In this document: piece by piece, positions 16,491 through 25,402 of the stretch
How positions within the stretch are numbered: the first letter of the stretch is position 1
How the letters are laid out: each line of letters opens with the position of its first letter
Translations under genes and position numbers: made by a program
Notes under the pieces: model-generated
What the model was told of the DNA's origin: nothing
Seen by the model: only the letters and a program-made list of their open reading frames with translations
Databases searched by the model: none
Virus record (IMG/VR): IMGVR_UViG_3300025769_000160
Coordinates: 1 to 53,189 of that record
Strand: one strand, 5' to 3'
Length of the DNA: 53,189 bases
Source: a virus

Positions 16491-17987
16491 TTATTTTGCA
16501 ATGTACGTTGTCGTACTTGCATTTTCTTCCTTTCTCTGTAACTCTTTATCAGAGATTGGAGAAACTCTTGTCTCATTATTTTGAGACATAAAACTTTGTT
16601 GTTTCTCTAGCGCGAGAGGCGTTCCCCCTTCCGGGGAACTGTTGTTGGGGCTAGCGGGTTTTCTCTTGGGCAAAGGTACGGAATTAGGGGTGTATGTAGA
16701 CGACTCTGTATCCTTATAGACCGTATGGTTCCCTATGGTTTTGTAGATTTTTAATCTTCCTCTTTTGACCCCCTTGTCAAAAAAATCCTGACCATCCTTA
16801 GTTGACCCTGCCTTAGAATTTTTATTTCTATAGTAGGTGGAGCCTTCGGTAACGTCATCTAATTTACCTGAAATTTGCTTTTCGGCTATATCCACAGCCT
16901 CTTTCCAAACGGGGCTGTTAGGAGCATCGTTATACAGTTTATTATTATATCCTGTAAACTCATTACCCTTTCCACTAGGAAGCTTTGCGCTTATAACCTG
17001 ATCAAAAGTTTTTTGATTTTTAAAATTAGTTTTTGTATCGAAGAGACGATTTGCAACAACATTAGCTATAACTTGCATTCCTTCTTTACCCTCACCCCCA
17101 GCCTCTGAAACAAGAAGCCTCGCAAGATTATTTACTTCGGGATTTTTAACCCCATCAATACCTTTAGCACCACGCACAGGAATCTGCCTCTGACCCGGAC
17201 GGGCGGCTTGTTCCTGCTGCTGGGGCTGCTGTTCTTGCTGTTCCTTTAACTTTTTCTCTGTCTCTGCTTCGCCACGCTTGTTGATCTTTTCAAGCAAGTC
17301 CGTGCCAATCATTTCAGCTAACTCAGGGGGGATGTAATATTCTTTGTTAGACACAGCAATATCAACAGCACCATCAACCTGCTTAGAAGGAGATTTTAGT
17401 GAGGCTAGTTCTATGTTAACACCTTCCCTCTTAAGCTCTTCAATTGCGGGAGCAAGTATGCGCTTTTCAAAATCAAGCCGCCCTACTTTTGCTATTGCAG
17501 AGGCATTTATAATAAACGCCCCTTCAGGTGCATCCATAGGAACATCATCAGCTACACCCGTTTCATTTTCCGCTCCCGGCTGTTCAATCATACCAGCCAC
17601 CTGATCGCCAAGGGCTAATTGCTGCATCTGATTTTGTATGGGAGTAGCTTGCACTTCTCTTGCCCCCGGAGCAGTAACCTGACCCGGAAAGGCTGCAGGA
17701 TCGGAAACGTCAGGGTCAGGGTCAGGATCAGGGTCCATGCGATTGTCAAACTGCTGCATCTCCTGAAGGTTTCTCTCTCTCGGCAGTAGCGGAGGCTCCC
17801 CACCAACTTCCTCAGAAGGGGCTAACGGCGCTTGTTCTTCACCCATAGTAAGAGTAACACCCAAGCTAGCAGCAAAAGCTCTAAGCACAGGCGGCTCATT
17901 CTGTTCTATTAACTGCATAACCTGAGCTTGCTGTGCTTCAGCCATTTGCCCTACGTTACTTGTAAATTGATCTTGTGTTATTTCCAT
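16491..17987 (-). CDS. Virion-associated SleB-type cell-wall hydrolase
   Basis: 498 residues. The N-terminal half is disordered with a Asp-Pro run (MDPDPDPDPDVSDP, about 84-97) and a conserved phage segment (PEGAFIINASAIAKVG and EYYIPPELAEMIG). Residues about 283-395 carry the SleB/hydrolase_2 pattern (NLARLLVSEAGGEGKEGMQV), with Glu295 the likely catalytic acid. This family cuts peptidoglycan glycan strands. No separate endolysin gene was found, so it may serve virion entry, lysis, or both. Lies between the scaffold gene and an oxygenase gene. Confidence 0.7.
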   Translation of the reverse strand: MEITQDQFTSNVGQMAEAQQAQVMQLIEQNEPPVLRAFAASLGVTLTMGEEQAPLAPSEEVGGEPPLLPRERNLQEMQQFDNRMDPDPDPDPDVSDPAAFPGQVTAPGAREVQATPIQNQMQQLALGDQVAGMIEQPGAENETGVADDVPMDAPEGAFIINASAIAKVGRLDFEKRILAPAIEELKREGVNIELASLKSPSKQVDGAVDIAVSNKEYYIPPELAEMIGTDLLEKINKRGEAETEKKLKEQQEQQPQQQEQAARPGQRQIPVRGAKGIDGVKNPEVNNLARLLVSEAGGEGKEGMQVIANVVANRLFDTKTNFKNQKTFDQVISAKLPSGKGNEFTGYNNKLYNDAPNSPVWKEAVDIAEKQISGKLDDVTEGSTYYRNKNSKAGSTKDGQDFFDKGVKRGRLKIYKTIGNHTVYKDTESSTYTPNSVPLPKRKPASPNNSSPEGGTPLALEKQQSFMSQNNETRVSPISDKELQRKEENASTTTYIAK

Positions 17988-17998
17988 TATCTTTAACC

Positions 17999-18787
17999 TT
18001 AGTACTGTAGGTCTTGCTGATTTTTAGTATCAACGATTAAGTGAATACGATCTTCTCTTGAGTTATTTTCAGCCCAGTGTTTTAAGCCTGTGTTTAAGAA
18101 ATAAACCCTACCGTCATTTTTAAAATGTTCTGTTATCTTATTTCCATTACGATCTATAACACACATCAAGCAATCTTTATTAGTTATAAGAGGAATATGG
18201 TAGCGAGTGATATACGAAGGGTCATAATCTATATGAGGTTTAATTTTAAAATTGGGGGCTAAATTTGCAAACCTTACCCTCGCTAACGGTGCCTTGAAAC
18301 AATTTAAAACTTTTTTAATTTCTCCTTGAACAAGTTCATTTCTTATTCCGTAGTTATATTCATCAGCCTCTGGTAGATAGCTCGGATGATCTGGGTCTAA
18401 TCTTTTGCTTCTTTGAAAAATAGTCGTCTTATCGTAAGAGACATTTCCAGACCTTTTTGTTGAATCAAACTCAGTTAAATATAGCTGTTTATATTTTTTT
18501 CCTTGTAAGAAAGGAGCGCCGTCTTCTTTAAAAAACTTTTCCTTGCAATAAGAATTAGCGGCTGTAAAATCTTGCATACCTCTTTTAGTGTTAAAGTGTG
18601 AGGCTGGAATGTTTTTCCCCTTCACTAAAGGGTATTGAATAACATTTATATCTTTGTATTTTTCTGTATCAAAAAGTTTTTGTTTATGGCAGTAAGCAAT
18701 CAGAGCTTCAGTATCTACTTCAATATCTTTAACAACGCATACAGCCGGAAGCTCTTTTCTATTTTTTCTGGAGTAATTTGCTCTCAT
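17999..18787 (-). CDS. Aspartyl/asparaginyl beta-hydroxylase-like 2OG oxygenase
   Basis: 262 residues. FKIKPHIDYDPSYITRYHIPL shows the HxD pair (His185, Asp187), GLKHWAENNS gives His237 and DRIHLIV gives Arg247; spacing fits the Asp/Asn hydroxylase-like (cupin) family. The start overlaps the desaturase gene by 29 nt, so the two are probably coupled. Possible substrates include Asp or Asn in phage virion proteins, or small molecules. The third and most distinct oxygenase in the window. Confidence 0.75.
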   Translation of the reverse strand: MRANYSRKNRKELPAVCVVKDIEVDTEALIAYCHKQKLFDTEKYKDINVIQYPLVKGKNIPASHFNTKRGMQDFTAANSYCKEKFFKEDGAPFLQGKKYKQLYLTEFDSTKRSGNVSYDKTTIFQRSKRLDPDHPSYLPEADEYNYGIRNELVQGEIKKVLNCFKAPLARVRFANLAPNFKIKPHIDYDPSYITRYHIPLITNKDCLMCVIDRNGNKITEHFKNDGRVYFLNTGLKHWAENNSREDRIHLIVDTKNQQDLQY

Positions 18788-19430
18788 AAAAAAAACTCCT
18801 TTTGTTTAATGTTTCTAATATGAAACCGGCTAAGTCATACCTATTAAGTCTAACCTGTTTAGGATTCTTGTGGTGTATGTCGTGGTATCCTTCACCAGCA
18901 GACAGAATGTTTATCCATTTGTTTGTTCTTGGCCTGAAGTCTTTATGTCCTGCTGCATTAAAAAACCCGTAACCCAAGAAGCCTAAAATAAAAGGTACAG
19001 CTATAAAAATAAGAAATACATCAATACCTATCAGCAAAGCTATTAACGCAGCGGAGAGATGAATATGTTTCCAGTATTGATGAAAAAACATAATTCTAGA
19101 ATTTTTAAGCTCATCTTTAATATGCTTTCTTGGAATACTTTTGCAAGTCCATCTATTAAAAAGAACTTTCCAAAACCCCTTAATATCTGGAGAGTGGGGA
19201 TCATCCACAGTATCTGCAGTGGCATGATGTATCCTGTGTGCGCCTATCCACCCAAGAGGTGATCTTGCTCCAGTAAGGGTCACAAGAAACAAAGCAAACA
19301 CTTCATATACTTTAGATAGTTCAACCTGTTTATGGCAAAGACTTCTGTGTAGCCCTATGGAAATTCCAAAAATAGCAATAAACTGATACCAGAGAAAACC
19401 AAAAAACACACAGGTTAATAGCTCTACCAC
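18759..19430 (-). CDS. Membrane fatty-acid desaturase (acyl-lipid/acyl-CoA type)
   Basis: 223 residues from a GTG right after the previous stop. All three histidine boxes of the di-iron desaturases are intact: H28RSLCH33, H65RIHH69 and H183DIHH187, with hydrophobic membrane stretches before box 1, at about 42-60 and at about 125-158. Spacing fits Delta9-type enzymes, which insert a cis double bond using O2 and an electron donor. It is shorter than most bacterial relatives (roughly 280-400 residues), lacking a long N-terminus. Probably an auxiliary metabolic gene altering host membrane fluidity in infection. Confidence 0.88.
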   Translation of the reverse strand: MVELLTCVFFGFLWYQFIAIFGISIGLHRSLCHKQVELSKVYEVFALFLVTLTGARSPLGWIGAHRIHHATADTVDDPHSPDIKGFWKVLFNRWTCKSIPRKHIKDELKNSRIMFFHQYWKHIHLSAALIALLIGIDVFLIFIAVPFILGFLGYGFFNAAGHKDFRPRTNKWINILSAGEGYHDIHHKNPKQVRLNRYDLAGFILETLNKRSFFYESKLLQKK

Positions 19431-22400
19431 TTATATTTTTACCTTAGAAAGTATTTTCTTTTTCACTAGCCACCCTACGGCAAAGAATAAAGGGCGGACG
19501 GTGTACTTCATCGACCTGTAGTACAGAGGAAGCTTCTGTCCTCTCAATTCTTTCCGTATGTTTATTGTTCGACGCTTGGCAATCCTTTCAAGGGCGGTTC
19601 TTATTACTTTATTTGTAGGCATTTTCTTAACCAGAGGCATGACTAATTTATGATACCCTAGCTCATATTCCTCTGCAGCCATGTGAGACTTTTGATATTT
19701 CATCCACAGAGCATTGCGATATGAACCGAAACCGTACATCTGGTTCATAGCAGTGCAGATTATTTTGCCCTTATTGTGAACAACTAAACCTTCAACAACA
19801 AAAGTATGATCACCATCTAAGGTTAAGTTGTAAACTTTAAAGTTTGAGTCTTCGTGCAAAACTGTTGGGTCTTTAAAAGTAATGTAAGTTACACCGTCTC
19901 TGCTACTTTTCCAAGCAAGCTCATCCTTTTCTGTTATCTCATGGATAACCCCGTCTGCATTTTCAGACGCAACTTTTTCATAATCTTCCGGCCAACTTTC
20001 TTTGTATGCTTTAGGATTAAAGTTTTTCCATCCTTCTTTTGTCAGGATTGGGTGCATTGAGGTAACAAACGGTTGTTTGCCATTGAAACCATGAATTTTA
20101 TTAGCGCCTAAGTTAAATACTGGAGTGGCTATAACTGTATTAGCCTCTCCATCTACGCTCATAACTTTATCGCCAACTTTAATATCTTTTATTTGTTTGT
20201 TTGAACCATCAAACATTGTAACTTGAGCCGTGGGAATAAAACATTCCTTATTATGAACAATATAATTATTTGCTACAAAGGTTTTGTCATTAGCCACTGA
20301 AAGATTATAAACCGTCAGATCAGGGTCGCAGCCTTCAACAATAATATCTTCAACTAGTACCCATTGATTGTCGCTACGTAATAGTTCACAATCATTTTCA
20401 ATTTTAATTAGGTCTTTACCGCCCTGCTCGTTAGCAATTTCTTGGTATGCAGCGGGGCGATGATCTTTAAATTTTTCAGGTTCAAAGCAGCCCCATCCCT
20501 CTTTTGTCATAAACGGGTGATATGCTGTCACAAAAGGCTTATGACCATTGAAACCATATAAAAATGGAATATCTGGCTTTTTAATATGAGTGGCTTTAAC
20601 CTTATTAGCTTTACCATCTTTACCAGCAACAAGATCACCGACTACAACTTTTTCAATGGCTTTTGTAGAACCCTCTGCCATTAGCACTAGAGTCCCTTGA
20701 ACAAAACAATCGCCGCCGGGGCCGCCGGTTTCGCCTGAATCCTCGATTCCGCCTTCGGCTTCGTTTGCGCCTATGCCGTCCGCCAAGCCGTCATAATCTC
20801 CGCCGCCGGGGCCATCCAGCGAAGCCTGCGCCGCTTCCGCCGCCACATCAAACGCAGCCCCGAAAGCGTCAGCTACAGATGTTGAAACAGCGTCAGCAAT
20901 CCCCTCTGCATCAACGCCAGCAGTGCCTCCGGGGCCTCCCCGGCCACCACCCGCTCCACCTCCTCGCGCCCCTGCGGGTGTACCGGGATAGCCAAACCAA
21001 CCCGTTTGAAAAGACGTTGCTAAAGCCGTCGCAAAGTCATTAATTGAGTTATAAGAAAAGTTTCCGTCTGGGTCCATAGAACCCCCCTCAAAATCACCCC
21101 AATCTACACCTTCTATACCGCCCGGATCAGGACCTTGTCCGGCCTCTTGCGACATAGTAGTGGCAACCATATTCGCTATCTCTTCTGCAGTAAGGTCAGC
21201 TAGGGTTACCGAAACGCTTTCAAAAGCTATGTCTGTTGTAGATGCAAGCTCGTCCATAGCTGCAGTTGCTGCTAAGGAATAAGCAGCGTTATAGTCGCTT
21301 ATGCCAAACTCTCCAGCAGCGTTGGTAAAACTTGCTTTAGCTTCTTCAGTTAACGCTGCTAAATTTGCGTTGGCAAATGCCGCTTCTGCATTAGCTGCGC
21401 CTTGATTAGATGTTGATGCTGCTTCGTCAGTCAGGCCCACGCTACTAAAGCTGTACCCTAAGCTTGCCATACCCTGAGAAAAGGAACTAGCAGCCGTTTC
21501 TGCTACACTTGAAATAGAATCTGCAAGCTCGGCTGTTGTTTCTACTCCTCTTGCTTCAGCCATAGCCCCAAACCAACCTTGAATAGCGGCGGTTTGAGCC
21601 TCTTCCTCCTCAAGGGAGTTTGGGAAAGATTGAACAACAGCAGCTTGATTAATATCCGCCATTGTTACATCTGTTAACGCCATATTGCCTAAAGCAGAAA
21701 GGTCAGCTTGAATGGATACATCAGAAAAACCCGGCACAGATATAGAAAAGTCTGCAATCTGACCAAAAGTGCCATACGCTGTAGCTGATACTCCTGTAGC
21801 TGCAGCAATATCTGCAGCAGTGTTTGCATCAGTAAAGCCTATACCCGGAGTTGTTGAAAAAGCCTCGCCAAAGGCCGTAGCCCTATCAGATATACTTGCA
21901 GTATACCCTGAAAAAGACATGCCTTTTTGTGCAAGGCTAAAAGCATTACTTAGAGGGGTTAAACTCATCATAAGGCTTATAAAACCGGGGGTATTAAGTT
22001 GGCCTGTTTTAGAATTTATACTGTATGAAACTTGTCCAGAAGGTAAGGAATAGCTTAAATTGGTGGCGTTTAAACTGCCGTATGTTGAATATTCGGTAAA
22101 GGCTTCTACAGCCGCTGCAGGGTCTGTTATCGCGGACCATGCTCCTTGAGCAAATCCTAAAGCACTATCAAAAGCCTCTTCAGCTATGCTGCTAAAGTCT
22201 TTACCTGATGAAATAGCATCGGCTACATCAGATATAGCCCCTATAGCCCCTATAGCTCCATTTACTCCCGCTAGCCCCTGAGATATGCCAAAATCTCCTC
22301 TGCCAAAGCTAGCAGCAAGATCAGAATAAGTGCTGTACGCTCCGTAAGCCTCACCAATAGTTCCACCAGCAAGGCCAGCGGCTGAAGCGGCTAAGTCTAC

Positions 22401-23030
22401 ATCTGTATAATCTCTTCCTGAAGCTAGACCTATACCTACTCCAAGGGCGCTTGAAACTGCACCAGCCATTCCTGCTTTTTCTGCACCCGTATAGTCAGAG
22501 GTGGCAGTATCAAACCCGCTAGAGCTAACCCCGGAGGAGTCTCCACTAAAACCAACAGAGTCAAAAGACCCAAAGCTATCACTATCTAAACCGTCGCCAC
22601 CCCCTTGACCAAAAAGAGTATCAAAACCGCTCACTGAGCTTGTTGCAGGAGAAGGAGAAAAAGAGGAAGAAGAAGGAGGAGGAGTAGCAGTATCCGGTTG
22701 CGTTAGAGAGGAAAGAATAGCAGGGTCAGTTTCTACAATTCTTTGAATTGCATTATTTCTAAAAGAGAAGACACTTTGAGGGTCTTTAAAGTTAGTATCA
22801 GCTATTAGATCAGCAAAAAAGTCTTCCGTTGAAAGCGCAGCAGTAGAAGAAGTAGTACCTGCAGAAAGGCTATCTTTTGTCTTCTTAACGCCTAACCCTT
22901 CAATCTGAAGCTCTGAAGCACCGCCTGCAACATCAATGGTAGCCTCTGGAAGAGACTCCATAGTAATAGGCTTCGCACCCGTTACCGTGGGTGTGCCAGA
23001 AGACAGTATTTCTTGTAGGTTAGTTGCCAA
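19431..23030 (-). CDS. Large virion-type protein with two tandem Hint (intein-like) domains
   Basis: 1199 residues from a TTG; no ATG or GTG lies between the last in-frame stop and it. Residues 1-774 are Ala/Ser/Gly-rich, ending in a Gly-rich linker. Residues 775-929 and 930-1087 are two homologous Hint domains. Each starts with Cys (CFVQGT; CFIPTA), has a TxxH block (FVTAYHP; FVTSMHP), shares KEGW, and ends in VHNK. Residues 1088-1199 are a basic C-terminal domain (CTAMNQMYGFGSYRNALW) seen in marine phages. The residue after HN is Lys, not Cys/Ser/Thr, so self-cleavage is more likely than normal splicing. Role probably structural or host-contact; the function of the N-terminal part is unknown. 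Confidence 0.8.
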   Translation of the reverse strand: MATNLQEILSSGTPTVTGAKPITMESLPEATIDVAGGASELQIEGLGVKKTKDSLSAGTTSSTAALSTEDFFADLIADTNFKDPQSVFSFRNNAIQRIVETDPAILSSLTQPDTATPPPSSSSFSPSPATSSVSGFDTLFGQGGGDGLDSDSFGSFDSVGFSGDSSGVSSSGFDTATSDYTGAEKAGMAGAVSSALGVGIGLASGRDYTDVDLAASAAGLAGGTIGEAYGAYSTYSDLAASFGRGDFGISQGLAGVNGAIGAIGAISDVADAISSGKDFSSIAEEAFDSALGFAQGAWSAITDPAAAVEAFTEYSTYGSLNATNLSYSLPSGQVSYSINSKTGQLNTPGFISLMMSLTPLSNAFSLAQKGMSFSGYTASISDRATAFGEAFSTTPGIGFTDANTAADIAAATGVSATAYGTFGQIADFSISVPGFSDVSIQADLSALGNMALTDVTMADINQAAVVQSFPNSLEEEEAQTAAIQGWFGAMAEARGVETTAELADSISSVAETAASSFSQGMASLGYSFSSVGLTDEAASTSNQGAANAEAAFANANLAALTEEAKASFTNAAGEFGISDYNAAYSLAATAAMDELASTTDIAFESVSVTLADLTAEEIANMVATTMSQEAGQGPDPGGIEGVDWGDFEGGSMDPDGNFSYNSINDFATALATSFQTGWFGYPGTPAGARGGGAGGGRGGPGGTAGVDAEGIADAVSTSVADAFGAAFDVAAEAAQASLDGPGGGDYDGLADGIGANEAEGGIEDSGETGGPGGDCFVQGTLVLMAEGSTKAIEKVVVGDLVAGKDGKANKVKATHIKKPDIPFLYGFNGHKPFVTAYHPFMTKEGWGCFEPEKFKDHRPAAYQEIANEQGGKDLIKIENDCELLRSDNQWVLVEDIIVEGCDPDLTVYNLSVANDKTFVANNYIVHNKECFIPTAQVTMFDGSNKQIKDIKVGDKVMSVDGEANTVIATPVFNLGANKIHGFNGKQPFVTSMHPILTKEGWKNFNPKAYKESWPEDYEKVASENADGVIHEITEKDELAWKSSRDGVTYITFKDPTVLHEDSNFKVYNLTLDGDHTFVVEGLVVHNKGKIICTAMNQMYGFGSYRNALWMKYQKSHMAAEEYELGYHKLVMPLVKKMPTNKVIRTALERIAKRRTINIRKELRGQKLPLYYRSMKYTVRPLFFAVGWLVKKKILSKVKI

Positions 23031-23259
23031 TCTTTGTGTATTCTTTTTGTTGCGTGTTAACTTGCTGCTTCAGGGATAGGAGGTGATCCACCACCTGTGC
23101 CTTGCCCTGCAGCTTCCGTATCTCTAAGTCCAATGGTTCCACCACCAGCAGGGCCTGATACCTCGCCTTCAGGGCCAGAAGGTAATCCTCCAGACTGTCC
23201 CATTGCTCCTTGCTGTTGACCAGCGGCAGCAGGGTTTTGCATGTTTCCTTGTCCAGCAT
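23020..23259 (-). CDS. Coiled-coil protein encoded within the portal 3' end
   Basis: 79 residues in a different frame from the portal, overlapping its last 203 nt, and overlapping the next gene by 11 nt. AGAGG sits 6 nt before the ATG. The protein is a helical charged sequence with regular heptads (KEQWDSLEDYLLALKARYQ, then IRKLQGKAQVVDHLLSLKQQ), resembling small proteins that follow portal genes in other marine phages. A head-assembly accessory role is likely by context. The portal frame here is low complexity, so this frame looks like the constrained one. Confidence 0.65.
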   Translation of the reverse strand: MLDKETCKTLLPLVNSKEQWDSLEDYLLALKARYQALLVVEPLDLEIRKLQGKAQVVDHLLSLKQQVNTQQKEYTKIGN

Positions 23260-25147
23260 TTAGACCTCTTAATACCTCCGCAAAAATTTGTGCGTCATTA
23301 ATGTCATTTACTAACAGATCAGGATCAATGTCCTGTGCAATAGCTAGCTCTCTTACAAGGTTTGGAATCTTGATAAAGGGAGCAAGCATTGGGTTAGCAA
23401 CTGTTTGAAGCAGCGCAGTAAGTCTCTGACTACGTACTTCTTTCTGCATAACCGCTGAAGTGCCTTGAGGTTTGATCTCAAGATCGCCAACGATCTCTGG
23501 CCTCTCCTCATTGAACTGCATATTCCAGAAGAACATGCACTCTCCAAGAGGCTTAAGCAAAAAGTCATCAATGTTTTTAATAACAGTTTTAACACTAAGG
23601 TTAGCACCGCCCATCAACATACTAAGCCCTGCAGCAGTACGACCCGTGCCTGAAACACCTGTCTGCCCATGCATAATACTAGGCAGACCTGTTTCTTCAT
23701 CGGCTAACTGACGCGCAGCCTGATACATCTGGATGTTTTCACCAGCAGTGTTAGGAAATTTAACAGCGTTGATAGCCGTACCTGTAACACCAGACTGACG
23801 CCTAAACACTTTACCCGGATAGATATCATAGTTCTGACCGGGAACCAAGGATGCTTCATCCACATCAAAGACTACATTACCTGCAAGTGCTAAGTTATCA
23901 ATAGCCATACGAATATGACCATTCATAAGAAGCTGTGCATCTTCCATGTTTTCTGGAATACCCACACCAAACAACTGGTAAGGATTAATCTCGTAAGGAG
24001 TAGCAAAGTATGGAATGCGATAAGGTACAAAAGGATTCATAACAAGGCGAAGTACGCGATTGCCACAAACCCAAACATTTACAGGAACTTCTGTAAGGTC
24101 ATCCATTTCCATAGGAAGACCCATCTCCTGCACTAGGGCGTAATCTAAGTTACCCCAATATTCTAAAACTTCAAAACGCTCTGTGTCACTAATAGACTCA
24201 AGATTTTCGCTACGGATGGTGTCTTCAAAATACTTTTCATCGTAGTTTGGACCCATATCCAAACAACCAGCAACAGCTTCAGGATCAAAGAAGGGCTTGT
24301 CCATAAGATCACGCATCTGTGACCTGTTAAGCCTATGACGCTGTATTACGTATGAGCAGTCTTCAATGCTAGTACCAGAAGGGTCTGGGTAAAAATTCCA
24401 ACATGATACAGATTCAAGTCGAGGGACAAGCTTCTTAGAAGGGTTGTAGTTTTTGTCCGCATCCCACCTATGCAAAGTCTTAGTCTCATTTAACGGTCCC
24501 TTTATAATGCCTGTACCAAGCAGAGCGCACTCAAACAAAGAATGCCGCAAAATATTAGGGGCATTGTTCTCATGCAACTGGTCATGGATTTCTTTTTCCA
24601 TGAGTCGAGCAGCTTCTCTAGCAGGACTAATCTGAGGTTCACCCATTCTGCTAGGCCCTTCCTGCAGATTAGCACCTTCGTACTTATCAGCAAGCCCACC
24701 TAGCGGAGACGCTTCCGTAGCTCCGGGTGGCAATTCTCTACCATCGCCGGGAAAGCCATAAGGGTTCTCCACAGGTGGAGGAGTTTCACCCTGACCAGAT
24801 ACATCCAAATGAGCGAACTCAGCAATGCCCTCTGGAACAGGGCTGGACTCTACTACTATGGGAAACTTCTTATTAGCAAATAGGACATCAATCATCTGCC
24901 CGTAAGAGGCAAGAACTTTAGTCTTGGTAATCTTAATAAAAACTTTACTATTCTCAGAATCTCTAAACTGAGTAGTAGAGTCGTAGATACCACGAAAGTT
25001 CTTATATGCTCTTAGCCAACGCTGTTCGTGTTGATAACGACCAGTTTCAGCCTCTTGAAATTTAGAATTTACAGTACCAACTACACTAGTTGCTGCTTCA
25101 TCTACAAGAGCTACCGCTGGAATGTCACCTAAAGGTGTATCGGGCAT
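23057..25147 (-). CDS. Portal protein
   Basis: 696 residues, large for a portal and typical of podoviruses of this type. SYVIQRHRLNRSQMRDLMDK, NPYQLFGVGIPENMEDAQ and MHGQTGVSGTGRTAAGLSML are conserved portal motifs; the last 70 residues are Gly/Pro/Gln low complexity. It forms the dodecameric DNA gate at one capsid vertex and is the terminase docking site. Separated from TerL by a 508-residue unknown and a small gene. Confidence 0.85.
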   Translation of the reverse strand: MPDTPLGDIPAVALVDEAATSVVGTVNSKFQEAETGRYQHEQRWLRAYKNFRGIYDSTTQFRDSENSKVFIKITKTKVLASYGQMIDVLFANKKFPIVVESSPVPEGIAEFAHLDVSGQGETPPPVENPYGFPGDGRELPPGATEASPLGGLADKYEGANLQEGPSRMGEPQISPAREAARLMEKEIHDQLHENNAPNILRHSLFECALLGTGIIKGPLNETKTLHRWDADKNYNPSKKLVPRLESVSCWNFYPDPSGTSIEDCSYVIQRHRLNRSQMRDLMDKPFFDPEAVAGCLDMGPNYDEKYFEDTIRSENLESISDTERFEVLEYWGNLDYALVQEMGLPMEMDDLTEVPVNVWVCGNRVLRLVMNPFVPYRIPYFATPYEINPYQLFGVGIPENMEDAQLLMNGHIRMAIDNLALAGNVVFDVDEASLVPGQNYDIYPGKVFRRQSGVTGTAINAVKFPNTAGENIQMYQAARQLADEETGLPSIMHGQTGVSGTGRTAAGLSMLMGGANLSVKTVIKNIDDFLLKPLGECMFFWNMQFNEERPEIVGDLEIKPQGTSAVMQKEVRSQRLTALLQTVANPMLAPFIKIPNLVRELAIAQDIDPDLLVNDINDAQIFAEVLRGLNAGQGNMQNPAAAGQQQGAMGQSGGLPSGPEGEVSGPAGGGTIGLRDTEAAGQGTGGGSPPIPEAAS

Positions 25148-25163
25148 AGCCTATTCCTAAGTT

Positions 25164-25382
25164 CTAGTAGTCTTTTTCGTCAGCCATACGAAAAACTGCC
25201 GGATCAACGCCATTGTCTGCGTTAGCCTTACGCGGCATATCCACCTGCAGAGCTTCGCGGTCAGTGGGACCAGCAATCATTGAGTCGTGAGCTTCCCGAT
25301 ACAGGGCAGCTTCAGGCGCATCACTAAGCTCGCCCTGTTTCTTCATCATTCCCATGATGTATTCTTTACCGTATGCGTACAT
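25164..25382 (-). CDS. Small conserved protein next to portal
   Basis: 72 residues, acidic-mixed, starting MYAYGKEYIMGMMKKQGELSD with no membrane segment or Cys. It lies 16 nt before the portal gene in the packaging block. Function unknown; head-assembly factor is inferred only from location. Confidence 0.55.
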   Translation of the reverse strand: MYAYGKEYIMGMMKKQGELSDAPEAALYREAHDSMIAGPTDREALQVDMPRKANADNGVDPAVFRMADEKDY

Positions 25383-25402
25383 AGTTTTTTCCTTTTTTTT
25401 TG

